Origin: Pseudomonas sp. MWU16-30317
GTDB lineage: Bacteria; Pseudomonadota; Gammaproteobacteria; Pseudomonadales; Pseudomonadaceae
Length of the DNA: 64,000 nt
Assembly (NCBI RefSeq): GCF_020515695.1
Contig: NZ_JAIWJA010000011.1
Location: 124,001 to 188,000, forward strand
Direction of reading: 5' to 3'
Shown here: one piece after another, positions 1 through 8,647 of the stretch
Position numbering within the stretch: position 1 is the stretch's first letter
Layout of the letters: every line of letters begins with the position of its first letter
The notes under the pieces: model-generated
Database searches by the model: none
Told to the model about the DNA's origin: nothing
What the model saw: only the letters and a program-made list of their open reading frames with translations
Made by a program: the position numbers and the translations under genes

Positions 1-325
1 TTTTCCAGGAAGCGCTGCATGCAGATCGGTCGAACGTGCCCGCGATAACCATTGATGAGCTGATGATGGGGTATCGCGGAGGTTCTTTGTCCAGGCGCCG
101 ATTATAGCAAGGGCGCTGTGGAACACTATCCTCACACCGGCGTGGAAGGTAATCCAAACGCTGCATTTTGTTTCAGCGTGCCGGACAAGTCGTAACTTAA
201 TCGGTAAACCCTTGCCTTGTAAAGTTTGAGGTCAAAGGTATTTAAAAGTTTCAGTTTATTAGCGGATGTTTCATCGACGGAAAACATCCATTCTTCAAGT
301 CCGCTGCCGGTCGCTGGCCTGGGGT
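1..325. other. left-edge non-coding stretch upstream of pcaR
   Basis: I see no convincing gene here. The only open frame of note (132-362, minus) has no recognisable domain and covers the PcaR boxes, so I do not call it. A minus-strand extended -10 promoter at 101-109 suggests a leftward gene whose body lies mostly outside the window. Possible leftward starts at 52 and 20 have no clear Shine-Dalgarno sequence. Confidence 0.5.
101..109 (-). promoter_or_regulatory. extended -10 promoter, leftward
   Basis: Read on the minus strand this is TGCTATAAT, a perfect sigma70 -10 hexamer with the TGn extension. The region 17 bp further upstream has no good -35 box, as is usual for extended -10 promoters. 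It would drive a leftward transcript starting near position 94 and leaving the window. Confidence 0.5.
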
Positions 326-360
326 GTTGCGATAATCGGTCGGTGGTTCGATAATCGCCC
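326..360 (+). promoter_or_regulatory. tandem PcaR boxes before pcaR (autoregulation)
   Basis: Two copies of the core CGATAATCG occur at 330-338 and 349-357, 19 bp apart (about two helical turns). The second, GTTCGATAATCGCCC at 346-360, differs from the published PcaR consensus GTTCGATAATCGCAC at one or two positions. The position 58 bp before the start codon fits autoregulation of pcaR. Confidence 0.75.
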
Positions 361-417
361 AAAGCTGCCAGGTGCCTTTGCGCACCTGGATGATATTCGA
401 GCCGTCAGGAATTGCGC

Positions 418-1260
418 ATGAACGACAAATTACGGAGCGCCTTCACTTCTTTGGCGCCGCCCATCGTTGCGTCGGCCGCCAAGCGCATTCAGGCGTTTGC
501 TGGCGATCCGGACTTCATGACCTCGCTGGCCCGCGGGCTTGCCGTGGTGCAGGCGTTTCAGGAGCGCAAGCGTCACCTGACCATCGCCCAGATCAGCCAT
601 CGTACCGAAATCCCTCGGGCGGCCGTGCGTCGCTGCCTGCATACCCTGATCAAACTGGGCTACGCCACCACCGATGGGCGCACCTATTCGCTGCTGCCCA
701 AAGTGCTGACCCTCGGCCATGCATACCTGTCATCGACGCCGCTGGCGGTATCGGCGCAGCCCTATCTGGACCGTACCAGCGAGCAACTGCACGAAGCCTG
801 CAACATGGCCACGCTCGAAGGCGACGACATTCTCTATATAGCGCGTTCCGCCACGACCCAACGGTTGATCTCGGTGGACCTGTCGGTGGGTGGGCGTCTG
901 CCGGCCTATTGCACGTCCATGGGCCGCATCCTGCTCTCGGCGCTGGATGATGCGACCCTGCAGGATTATTTGCAAAACGTCGAATTGCAGCCCAAGACCA
1001 GCCGCACCCTGACCGACCCAGAGGCGCTGTTTGCCTGTCTGCAGCAAGTGCGCGAGCAAGGCTGGTGCATCGTTGACCAGGAACTCGAGCAAGGCCTGCG
1101 CTCTATTGCAGTGCCGGTCTATGACGCCTCGGGTCAAGTACTTGCAGCGCTTAATGTGAGTACCCATGCGGGTCGGGTCCCGCGCAGCGAACTGGAAACT
1201 CGATTCTTGCCGATTCTGCTCAGCGCCAGCCGTGAACTGAGCGCACAACTGTTCAGGTAG
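418..1260 (+). CDS. pcaR: IclR-family pca regulon regulator PcaR
   Basis: PcaR is the beta-ketoadipate-responsive IclR-family regulator that activates the pca genes. The 280-residue protein has an N-terminal winged helix-turn-helix (about residues 35-95, including LTIAQISHRTEIPRAAVRRC) followed by the IclR effector domain, which contains the family-typical stretch LPAYCTSMGRILLSAL. The ATG at 418 is chosen; a TTG two codons earlier is possible. The first 30 residues differ from the better conserved remainder, as is common among PcaR proteins. The gene heads the pca cluster, is monocistronic (about 350 bp to pcaK) and has tandem PcaR boxes just upstream. Assignment rests on recalled family sequence plus synteny. 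Confidence 0.96.
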   Translation: MNDKLRSAFTSLAPPIVASAAKRIQAFAGDPDFMTSLARGLAVVQAFQERKRHLTIAQISHRTEIPRAAVRRCLHTLIKLGYATTDGRTYSLLPKVLTLGHAYLSSTPLAVSAQPYLDRTSEQLHEACNMATLEGDDILYIARSATTQRLISVDLSVGGRLPAYCTSMGRILLSALDDATLQDYLQNVELQPKTSRTLTDPEALFACLQQVREQGWCIVDQELEQGLRSIAVPVYDASGQVLAALNVSTHAGRVPRSELETRFLPILLSASRELSAQLFR

Positions 1261-1612
1261 GCGTGTTCAGGTAGGCGCGCCGCAAACAGGCCGCGACTCG
1301 ATGGAACAGCATGGCTATGGCCAGCAGGTCAGCGATTGATGTCCGATAAACGCACGGATACGCGTTTGTCGAATTGACGGCCCCGAGCCCGGCTTATTAA
1401 TGTCGTCGCCACGGATCGTTGCTGCGCGGTCCACAATAATAATGAGCGAGAGGCAAGCCCCACCATGATCCATCTCCAGCACGTGCATCGCCCACGTCCA
1501 CCAGATATCGGTTCCCAAGGGAGCTGATCAAAGCTTTTGCATCGCAACACCTGTGCCGCGCCACGCTCGGTACGGACGCCCTGTGCGTCACTCTATAAAA
1601 CGGATAAAAACC
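1261..1612 (+). promoter_or_regulatory. pcaR-pcaK intergenic with inverted-repeat operator candidate
   Basis: No gene is seen in this stretch. It holds a near-perfect inverted repeat with arms 1342-1353 (TCCGATAAACGC) and 1362-1373 (GCGTTTGTCGAA), matching at 10 of 12 positions with an 8-bp spacer. The half-site resembles part of the PcaR box. The pcaK ribosome-binding site is weak: only a purine-rich GGATAAAAA precedes the ATG. Confidence 0.5.
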
Positions 1613-2959
1613 ATGAACAGTCCCGAAAGCAAAGTCGGACAGTGCCTCGACGTACAGTCCTTCATCAATGCCAGTCCGATCTCTCGCTATCAGTGGCGAG
1701 TGGTCATTCTGTGCTTCCTGATCGTTTTTCTCGATGGCCTGGACACTGCGGCCATGGGTTTCATTGCGCCTGCGCTGTCCCAGGACTGGGGGATCGACCG
1801 CGCCAGCCTGGGGCCGGTGATGAGTGCCGCGCTGATCGGCATGGTCTTCGGTGCTTTGGGTTCCGGGCCGTTGGCCGACCGCTTCGGGCGCAAAGGCGTG
1901 CTGGTTGGCGCGGTGCTGGTGTTCGGCGTGTTCAGCCTGGCCTCGGCATTCAGCGGCAACGTTCAGGAACTGCTGATCCTGCGCTTCCTCACTGGGCTCG
2001 GCCTGGGGGCGGGTATGCCCAATGCCACCACGCTGTTGTCCGAATACACCCCTGAACGCAAGAAGTCGCTGCTGGTCACCAGTATGTTCTGCGGCTTCAA
2101 CCTGGGGATGGCCGGTGGCGGGTTTATCTCCGCCAAGTTGATTCCCGCTTTTGGCTGGCACGCCTTGCTGCTGCTGGGTGGCATCCTGCCGTTGATCCTC
2201 TGCGTAGTACTGCTGTTCTGGCTGCCGGAGTCGGCGCGTTTTCTGGTGGTGCGCAATCGGGGTACCGACAAGGTGCGCAAGGTGCTGGCGCCTATCGAGC
2301 CGATCCAGGTGGCACAGGCGGGCAGTTTCAGTGTGCCGGAGCAGCAGACGGTCAAATCGCGTAACGTGCTGGCGGTCATTTTCTCGGGCACCTACAGCGC
2401 CGGCACCTTGCTGCTGTGGCTGACGTATTTCATGGGCCTGGTGATCGTCTATCTGCTGACCAGTTGGCTACCGACGCTGATGCGCGAAAACGGCGCGAGC
2501 ATGGAACAGGCAGCCTTCATCGGCGCCCTGTTCCAGTTCGGTGGCGTATTGAGCGCGGTAGGCGTGGGCTGGGCCATGGACCGCTTCAACCCGCACAAGG
2601 TCATCGGCACCTTCTATTTGCTGGCCGGTGTCTTCGCCTACGCCGTGGGGCAGAGCCTGGGGCATATCACGGTCCTGGCCACGCTGGTGCTGGTCGCCGG
2701 TATGTGCGTCAACGGCGCGCAGTCGGCGATGCCGTCGCTGGCCGCGCGTTTCTATCCGACCCAGGGGCGTGCCACGGGCGTCTCGTGGATGCTCGGTATC
2801 GGTCGTTTCGGCGCGATTCTCGGAGCCTGGATCGGCGCGACGCTGCTGGGCCTGGGCTGGAATTTCGAGCAGGTACTCACTGCGTTGGTGGTGCCTGCCG
2901 CAGTGGCTTGCACCGCCGTGGTGATCAAGGGGCTGGTCAGCCACGCCGATGCCACCTGA
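1613..2959 (+). CDS. pcaK: 4-hydroxybenzoate/protocatechuate:H+ symporter PcaK
   Basis: PcaK is an MFS aromatic acid:H+ symporter of the inner membrane that imports 4-hydroxybenzoate and protocatechuate. In P. putida it also contributes to chemotaxis. The 448-residue product has 12 predicted membrane segments. TM1 carries the family DGxD pattern (FLDGLDTAAMGF, Asp41 and Asp44), and the loop 2-3 signature GPLADRFGRKG lies at about 85-95. The start is the ATG at 1613; an upstream in-frame ATG at 1553 would add 20 non-conserved residues. It sits between pcaR and pcaF as in P. putida. Confidence 0.95.
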   Translation: MNSPESKVGQCLDVQSFINASPISRYQWRVVILCFLIVFLDGLDTAAMGFIAPALSQDWGIDRASLGPVMSAALIGMVFGALGSGPLADRFGRKGVLVGAVLVFGVFSLASAFSGNVQELLILRFLTGLGLGAGMPNATTLLSEYTPERKKSLLVTSMFCGFNLGMAGGGFISAKLIPAFGWHALLLLGGILPLILCVVLLFWLPESARFLVVRNRGTDKVRKVLAPIEPIQVAQAGSFSVPEQQTVKSRNVLAVIFSGTYSAGTLLLWLTYFMGLVIVYLLTSWLPTLMRENGASMEQAAFIGALFQFGGVLSAVGVGWAMDRFNPHKVIGTFYLLAGVFAYAVGQSLGHITVLATLVLVAGMCVNGAQSAMPSLAARFYPTQGRATGVSWMLGIGRFGAILGAWIGATLLGLGWNFEQVLTALVVPAAVACTAVVIKGLVSHADAT

Positions 2960-2967
2960 GCATCTTT

Positions 2968-3001
2968 GTTCGATAATCGAACTGATAGTCGATTATCGGA
3001 T
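2968..3001 (+). promoter_or_regulatory. paired PcaR boxes before pcaF
   Basis: GTTCGATAATCGAAC at 2968-2982 is an almost exact PcaR consensus. A second core lies in inverted orientation at 2990-2998 (CGATTATCG). Core centres are 19 bp apart, the same spacing as before pcaR. The site begins 8 bp after the pcaK stop and about 120 bp before pcaF, so pcaF (and possibly pcaTBDC) likely has its own PcaR-dependent promoter. Confidence 0.75.
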
Positions 3002-3119
3002 TGTTTGCCGTGCAGCAGACGCTTACTCTGCTGCACTTTGCGGCGCATGCCTCGCGCCTTTTTTATTCTGCACGGTCTAATCTGCCTCGGGCCTGCAAAG
3101 GCCCAGTATCAGGAGAAGC

Positions 3120-4325
3120 ATGATGCGTGATGTTTTTATCTGTGATGCCATTCGTACCCCTATCGGTCGCTTCGGCGGTGGTCTGTCCGGCGTGCGCGCC
3201 GATGACCTGGCGGCGGCACCGATCAAGGCGCTGATCGAGCGCAACCCCTCGGTGCAATGGGATCAGGTGGATGAAGTGTTCCTCGGCTGCGCCAACCAGG
3301 CCGGTGAAGACAACCGCAACGTCGCGCGCATGGCCGCCTTGCTTGCCGGCCTGCCGGAGAGCATCCCGGGTGTGACCCTCAATCGCCTGTGCGCCTCGGG
3401 CATGGACGCCGTGGGCACCGCCTTCCGCGCCATCGCCAGTGGCGAGATGGAGCTGGCGATCGCTGGCGGCGTCGAGTCGATGTCCCGTGCGCCGTTCGTG
3501 ATGGGCAAGGCCGATGCGGCGTTCTCGCGCAACATGAAGCTCGAAGACACCACCATCGGCTGGCGCTTCGTCAATCCGCTGATGAAGGCCCAATATGGTG
3601 TCGACGCGATGCCGCAGACCGCCGACAACGTTGCCGACGATTATCAGGTGTCGCGCGCCGATCAGGACGCTTTCGCCCTGCGTAGCCAGCAACGCACGGC
3701 CGCCGCGCAGGCTGCGGGTTTCTTTGCCGAAGAGATCGTGCCGGTGCGTATCGCCCATAAGAAGGGCGAAACCATCGTCGACACCGATGAGCATCCCCGC
3801 GCTGATACCAGCCTCGAGACCCTGGCCAAGCTCAAGCCGGTCAATGGCGCTGACAAGACCGTTACCGCCGGCAACGCATCGGGCGTGAATGACGGCGCTG
3901 CGGCGATGATCCTGGCCTCGGCCGAAGCGGTGAAAAAACATGGGCTGACCGCACGTGCTCGGGTGCTCGGCATGGCCAGCGCTGCGGTCGCCCCTCGGGT
4001 CATGGGTATTGGCCCGGTGCCAGCAGTGCTCAAGCTCACTGAGCGCCTGGGCCTGGCAGTCAGCGATTTCGACGTCATCGAGCTCAATGAAGCCTTCGCC
4101 AGCCAGGGTCTGGCGGTACTGCGCGGCCTGGGTTTGGCCGACGATGCGCCGCAGGTCAATCCGAACGGCGGCGCCATTGCCTTGGGCCACCCGTTGGGCA
4201 TGAGCGGCGCTCGGTTGATCCTCACCGCACTGCATCACCTGGAAAAAACCGGCGGCAAGAAGGGATTGGCGACCATGTGCGTCGGCGTTGGTCAGGGTTT
4301 GGCGCTGGCGATCGAACGGGTTTGA
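3120..4325 (+). CDS. pcaF: beta-ketoadipyl-CoA thiolase PcaF
   Basis: PcaF catalyses the last step of the beta-ketoadipate pathway, cleaving 3-oxoadipyl-CoA with CoA to succinyl-CoA and acetyl-CoA. The 401-residue protein is a classic degradative thiolase: acyl-accepting Cys91 in RLCASGMDAVG, His357 in ALGHPLGMSGARL and Cys387 in MCVGVGQG. Two adjacent ATGs (3120 and 3123) follow an AGGAGA ribosome-binding site, so the first residue is uncertain by one. It follows pcaK behind paired PcaR boxes. The CoA-transferase pcaIJ that makes its substrate is not in the window. Confidence 0.97.
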   Translation: MMRDVFICDAIRTPIGRFGGGLSGVRADDLAAAPIKALIERNPSVQWDQVDEVFLGCANQAGEDNRNVARMAALLAGLPESIPGVTLNRLCASGMDAVGTAFRAIASGEMELAIAGGVESMSRAPFVMGKADAAFSRNMKLEDTTIGWRFVNPLMKAQYGVDAMPQTADNVADDYQVSRADQDAFALRSQQRTAAAQAAGFFAEEIVPVRIAHKKGETIVDTDEHPRADTSLETLAKLKPVNGADKTVTAGNASGVNDGAAAMILASAEAVKKHGLTARARVLGMASAAVAPRVMGIGPVPAVLKLTERLGLAVSDFDVIELNEAFASQGLAVLRGLGLADDAPQVNPNGGAIALGHPLGMSGARLILTALHHLEKTGGKKGLATMCVGVGQGLALAIERV

Positions 4326-4347
4326 GTCATTGTGGGCTGTGCCGACC

Positions 4348-4416
4348 TCTTCGCGGGCTAGCCCCGCTCCTACAGGTGACGGGCCAACGCTCTGAGAGCA
4401 AAGCTTGCTCGCGAAC
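4348..4416. repeat. REP doublet (inverted pair)
   Basis: Two REP-like elements in opposite orientation lie between pcaF and pcaT: CTTCGCGGGCTAGCCCCGCT from 4349 and GAGCAAAGCTTGCTCGCGAA from 4395. Each has the imperfect-hairpin REP core common in Pseudomonas. The intergenic gap is 305 bp; no other feature is evident except the pcaT upstream region. Confidence 0.7.
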
Positions 4417-4630
4417 AGGCCCTCGAAATCCCCGATAACAAGCAGCAACAACGCCGGTGCCTTCAGGCGCTGGCGTGTTCACCCCAGCTCGACCGGGGTG
4501 AACTAGTCGATCGCCCGAACCCTTTTGTGCCTCCACGCAAGGCAGAAACGGGTTTGGGTAATTGCCTTGTGCCATGAGGATGTTACGGTATATGTCTAAA
4601 CCGTTAGTACCCTCAACGAGTGAGCAAAAA

Positions 4631-5920
4631 ATGACAACAACTCATTACACGGGAGAGGAGCGCAAGAAGCGCATCTTCGCTATCGTCGGTGCCTCTTCGG
4701 GCAACCTGGTGGAGTGGTTCGACTTCTACGTCTACGCCTTCTGCGCCATTTATTTCGCCCCTGCGTTTTTCCCCTCCGACAACCCGACGGTTCAGCTGGT
4801 CAACACCGCAGGTGTGTTCGCCGCGGGCTTTTTGATGCGGCCCATTGGCGGCTGGCTGTTTGGGCGTGTGGCCGACAAGCACGGGCGCAAGAACTCGATG
4901 ATGATTTCGGTGCTGATGATGTGCTTCGGCTCGCTGGTCATCGCCTTTCTGCCGACCTATGCCACCATCGGCGTATGGGCGCCGATCATCCTGCTGCTGG
5001 CGCGCCTGTTCCAGGGGCTGTCGGTGGGCGGTGAATATGGCACCACCGCCACCTACATGAGTGAAGTGGCATTGCGCGGCCAGCGCGGCTTCTTCGCCTC
5101 GTTCCAATACGTGACCCTGATCGGCGGTCAGTTGCTGGCGGTGCTGACCGTGGTGATCCTCCAGCAGTTTCTCGACGAGCCCGAGCTGAAGGCCTGGGGC
5201 TGGCGCATTCCGTTCGTGGTCGGTGCCGTTGCCGCAGTGATCTCGCTGCTGCTGCGTCGCACGCTTGAAGAAACCAGCACCGCCGAAACTCGCGCCGACA
5301 AGGACGCCGGCAGCATTGCCAGTTTGTTCAAGAATCACACCGCGGCCTTCATCACCGTTCTCGGCTACACCGCCGGTGGCTCGCTGATTTTCTACACCTT
5401 CACTACGTACATGCAGAAGTACCTGGTCAACACGGCGGGCATGCACGCCAAGACCGCCAGCTACATCATGACCGGCGCACTGTTCTGCTATATGTGCATG
5501 CAGCCGTTGTTCGGCATGTTGGCCGACAGGATCGGGCGGCGTAAATCCATGCTGTGGTTCGGTGCTCTGGGCGCGCTGTGCGTATTCCCGATCCTGATTG
5601 CGCTGAAAACCGTGACCAGTCCGTTCCTGGCGTTTGTGTTGATCACCTTGGCACTGGCCATCGTCAGCCTCTATACCTCGATCAGCGGCCTGGTCAAAGC
5701 CGAGATGTTCCCGCCGCAAGTACGTGCGCTCGGAGTTGGCCTGGCCTACGCGGTGGCCAACGCGATCTTCGGTGGCTCGGCAGAATACGTCGCCCTGCAG
5801 CTCAAGGCCGGGGGCAGCGAAAACACTTTCTACTGGTATGTGACGGTAATGATGGTGATTGCTTTCCTGTTCAGCCTGCGCTTGCCCAAAGAGCCCAAGT
5901 ACCTGCACCAGGATCATTGA
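4631..5920 (+). CDS. pcaT: dicarboxylate/beta-ketoadipate MFS transporter PcaT
   Basis: PcaT is an inner-membrane metabolite:H+ symporter for beta-ketoadipate and related dicarboxylates. The 429-residue protein has 12 predicted membrane segments, the MHS-family opening GNLVEWFDFYVYAF (24-37) and the loop 2-3 motif GRVADKHGRKN (78-88). Several in-frame ATGs exist. I chose 4631 (MTTTHYTGEERKKR), where family similarity begins; 4592 (MSKPLVPSTS) is a serious alternative because some homologues carry a similar extension. It lies between pcaF and pcaB as in P. putida. A paralogue of the same family is at 20539-21852. Confidence 0.92.
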   Translation: MTTTHYTGEERKKRIFAIVGASSGNLVEWFDFYVYAFCAIYFAPAFFPSDNPTVQLVNTAGVFAAGFLMRPIGGWLFGRVADKHGRKNSMMISVLMMCFGSLVIAFLPTYATIGVWAPIILLLARLFQGLSVGGEYGTTATYMSEVALRGQRGFFASFQYVTLIGGQLLAVLTVVILQQFLDEPELKAWGWRIPFVVGAVAAVISLLLRRTLEETSTAETRADKDAGSIASLFKNHTAAFITVLGYTAGGSLIFYTFTTYMQKYLVNTAGMHAKTASYIMTGALFCYMCMQPLFGMLADRIGRRKSMLWFGALGALCVFPILIALKTVTSPFLAFVLITLALAIVSLYTSISGLVKAEMFPPQVRALGVGLAYAVANAIFGGSAEYVALQLKAGGSENTFYWYVTVMMVIAFLFSLRLPKEPKYLHQDH

Positions 5921-5966
5921 TCCATCCGCGCACCCGATAGTCGGGCGCGCCTAGAGAGGTTGAGTT

Positions 5967-7343
5967 ATGAGCGACAGACCGAGCAATCAGTTGTTCGATG
6001 CCTACTTCACCCGCCGCGACATGCGCGAGGTATTTTCCGACCGCGGGCGGGTCCAGGGCATGCTGGATTTCGAGGCCGGTCTGGCGCGTGCCGAAGCCGA
6101 GGTGGGGGTAATCCCCAGCGAGGCCGTGGCACCTATCGAGGCGGCGTGTGACGCCGGCCTCTACGATTTCGAGGCGCTAGGCGAGGCGATCGTCAGTGCT
6201 GGCAACTCGGCTATTCCACTGGTGAAGATGCTCGGCAAGCGAATTGCCGACAAGGACGCCGGCGCCGAGCGTTTCGTGCACCTGGGCGCTACCAGTCAGG
6301 ACGTGATGGACAGCGGCCTGGTGCTGCAACTGCGCGCCGCGCTGGGGCTGCTGGAAGCCGACCTCGGCGAGCTGGCCACCGTGCTGGCCGCGCAGGCGCA
6401 ACGCTATGCGGCCACGCCGATGGCCGGGCGCACCTGGCTGCAGCACGCCACGCCAGTGACCTTGGGGATGAAAATCGCCGGCTGGCTGGGCGCCGTCACC
6501 CGTCACCGCGAGCGTCTGGCTGAAATCAAGCCGCGCCTGCTGGTGCTGCAGTTCGGTGGCGCCTCAGGCAGCCTCGCGGCGCTGGGCGACAAGGCCCTGC
6601 CGATCGCCGAAGCGCTGGCCCGCACGCTGGATCTGACCTTGCCCGAGCAACCCTGGCACACCCAGCGCGATCGGCTGGTGGAGTTCGCAGCCCTGCTCGG
6701 GCTGATTGCCGGCAGCCTCGGCAAGCTGGGCCGCGACGTCAGCCTGCTGATGCAGACTGAGGCCGCCGAGGTATTCGAGCCGTCGGCGCCTGGCAAGGGC
6801 GGTTCGTCGACCATGCCGCACAAACGCAATCCGGTCGGTGCTGCAGTGCTGATCGGTGCCGCCAGCCGAGTGCCGGGGCTGGTCTCTACCATGTTCGCCG
6901 CCATGCCTCAGGAGCACGAGCGCAGCCTCGGCCTTTGGCACGCCGAATGGGACACCCTGCCGGAGATCTGCTGCCTGGTCTCTGGCGCGCTGCAGCAGGC
7001 CCTGCTGTTTGCCAAGGGGCTGGAAGTGGATGCCGCGCGCATGGCCAAAAACCTCGACCTGACTCAGGGCCTGGTACTGGCCGAAGCGGTCAGTATCGTC
7101 CTCGCCCAGCGCCTGGGGCGTGACACCGCCCACCACTTGCTGGAGCAGTGCTGCAAGCGCGCGGTGGCCGAAGGTCGGCACCTGCGTGCGGTGCTGGGCG
7201 ACGATGCCCAGGTCACGGCCGAATTGTCGGCCAGCGAACTGGACCGCCTGCTGGATCCGGCCCACTACCTCGGTCAGGCGCAAGTCTGGGTCGAGCGCGC
7301 GGTGGCCGAGCACAGCCGTTTCGAACACTCAAGCCACGCCTGA
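5967..7343 (+). CDS. pcaB: 3-carboxy-cis,cis-muconate cycloisomerase PcaB
   Basis: PcaB lactonises 3-carboxy-cis,cis-muconate to gamma-carboxymuconolactone. The 458-residue protein belongs to the fumarase/aspartase superfamily and carries the flexible-loop signature GSSTMPHKRNP at 279-289, with the upstream motifs HLGATSQDVMDSG and GRTWLQHATP. The length is normal for the family. It begins 46 bp after pcaT and is followed after 23 bp by pcaD, so pcaB-pcaD-pcaC form a tight operon. The start has the ribosome-binding sequence GAGAGG. Confidence 0.97.
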   Translation: MSDRPSNQLFDAYFTRRDMREVFSDRGRVQGMLDFEAGLARAEAEVGVIPSEAVAPIEAACDAGLYDFEALGEAIVSAGNSAIPLVKMLGKRIADKDAGAERFVHLGATSQDVMDSGLVLQLRAALGLLEADLGELATVLAAQAQRYAATPMAGRTWLQHATPVTLGMKIAGWLGAVTRHRERLAEIKPRLLVLQFGGASGSLAALGDKALPIAEALARTLDLTLPEQPWHTQRDRLVEFAALLGLIAGSLGKLGRDVSLLMQTEAAEVFEPSAPGKGGSSTMPHKRNPVGAAVLIGAASRVPGLVSTMFAAMPQEHERSLGLWHAEWDTLPEICCLVSGALQQALLFAKGLEVDAARMAKNLDLTQGLVLAEAVSIVLAQRLGRDTAHHLLEQCCKRAVAEGRHLRAVLGDDAQVTAELSASELDRLLDPAHYLGQAQVWVERAVAEHSRFEHSSHA

Positions 7344-7366
7344 TCAATGCCTGAAGGAGACTGCCC

Positions 7367-8164
7367 GTGGGAAGCGTACAACTCGCCGATGGCGAACTGA
7401 ACTACCAACTCGATGGCCCGAGCGACGCGCCAGTGCTGGTGTTGTCCAATTCGTTGGGTACCAACCTGCACATGTGGGACTCCCAGATCCCGGCTTTTAC
7501 CGAGCACTTTCGCGTGTTGCGCTACGACACCCGCGGCCATGGCCAATCGTTGGTCACGCCGGGGCCCTACAGCATCGAGCAACTGGGCAAGGATGTACTG
7601 GCGCTGCTCGACGCGCTGAACATCGACCGCGCGCATTTCTGCGGTCTGTCCATGGGCGGGCTGATCGGGCAGTGGCTGGGCATCAATGCCGGCTCGCGCC
7701 TGCGCCGTCTGGTGGTCTGCAACACGGCCGCCAAGATCGGTACCCCGGACATCTGGAATCCGCGTATCGAAATGGTCCTGCGCGATCGCGAGGCCGCCAT
7801 GGTCGGCCTGCGCGATGCTTCCATTGCCCGCTGGTTCACCCCGGACTACGCCGAGGCGCATCCGGATCAGGCCAAGCGCATCACCGATATGCTGGCCTCG
7901 ACCAACCCCGAGGGCTATGCAGCCAACTGCGGTGCGGTGCGCGATGCTGATTTCCGCGAGCAACTGGGTGCCATCAAGGTGCCGCTGCTGGTGATCGCTG
8001 GTACCGAAGACGCGGTGACGCCACCCGCTGGCAGCCTGTTCATCAAAGAGCACGTCAAGGGCGCCGAATACGCCGAGTTCCACGCGGCGCATCTGTCCAA
8101 CGTGCAGGCGGGCGACGCGTTCAGCCAGCGCGTGATCGAATTCTTGCTGAGCAAGAACCTTTAA
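7367..8164 (+). CDS. pcaD: 3-oxoadipate enol-lactonase PcaD
   Basis: PcaD hydrolyses beta-ketoadipate enol-lactone to beta-ketoadipate. The 265-residue alpha/beta hydrolase shows the nucleophile elbow GLSMGG (Ser95), an acid residue in GTEDAVTPP (Asp215) and the catalytic His242 in HAAHLSNV. The opening VQLADGELNYQLDGP is typical of PcaD. Translation starts at GTG 7367, supported by AAGGAG about 9 bp upstream; no ATG fits the conserved N-terminus. pcaC follows 22 bp downstream. Confidence 0.96.
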   Translation: MGSVQLADGELNYQLDGPSDAPVLVLSNSLGTNLHMWDSQIPAFTEHFRVLRYDTRGHGQSLVTPGPYSIEQLGKDVLALLDALNIDRAHFCGLSMGGLIGQWLGINAGSRLRRLVVCNTAAKIGTPDIWNPRIEMVLRDREAAMVGLRDASIARWFTPDYAEAHPDQAKRITDMLASTNPEGYAANCGAVRDADFREQLGAIKVPLLVIAGTEDAVTPPAGSLFIKEHVKGAEYAEFHAAHLSNVQAGDAFSQRVIEFLLSKNL

Positions 8165-8186
8165 AAGACCATCTGGGAGGTCCGTT

Positions 8187-8582
8187 GTGGACGAGAAAGA
8201 ACGTTACGAAGCCGGCATGCAAGTGCGTCGCGCCGTCCTGGGCGAAGCCCATGTCGATCGTAGTCTGAAGAACCTCACCGAGTTCAACTCGGAATTTCAG
8301 GAAATGATCACCCGCCACGCCTGGGGTGATATCTGGACGCGCCCGGGCCTGCCGCGTCACACCCGCAGCCTGATCACTATCGCCATGTTGATCGGCATGA
8401 ACCGCAATGACGAACTCAAGCTGCATCTGCGGGCTGCTGCCAACAACGGGGTGACCCGTGCCGAGATCAAGGAGGTGCTGATGCAGAGCGCGATCTACTG
8501 CGGTATCCCGGCCGCCAACGCGACGTTCCACCTGGCCGAATCGGTGTGGGACGAGCTGGGCGTCGAGTCCCGCGAGGGCTGA
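8187..8582 (+). CDS. pcaC: 4-carboxymuconolactone decarboxylase PcaC
   Basis: PcaC decarboxylates gamma-carboxymuconolactone to beta-ketoadipate enol-lactone, the substrate of PcaD. The 131-residue protein is a full-length single-domain member of the CMD/AhpD-like family, with the conserved blocks WGDIWTRPGLPRHTRSLITI and HLRAAANNGVTRAEIKEVL. Start is GTG 8187 after the ribosome-binding site GGGAGG. It is the last pca gene on this strand and is followed at once by a strong bidirectional terminator. Confidence 0.97.
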   Translation: MDEKERYEAGMQVRRAVLGEAHVDRSLKNLTEFNSEFQEMITRHAWGDIWTRPGLPRHTRSLITIAMLIGMNRNDELKLHLRAAANNGVTRAEIKEVLMQSAIYCGIPAANATFHLAESVWDELGVESREG

Positions 8583-8597
8583 CTTTTGTCTGCTCCA

Positions 8598-8630
8598 ACA
8601 AGAACCCCCGCTGAATGCGGGGGTTCTTGT
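8598..8630. terminator. bidirectional terminator between pcaC and porin
   Basis: A perfect 14-bp stem (8598-8611 with 8617-8630) and a 5-base loop lie between the convergent pcaC and porin genes. The arms begin with an A-rich and end with a T-rich part, so it can work both ways. Confidence 0.85.
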
Positions 8631-8647
8631 TTATGCCGCCTGGGCGC

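Noticed and set aside
132..362. 76-residue minus-strand open frame
   Set aside because: No domain, no ribosome-binding site, and it covers the PcaR boxes.
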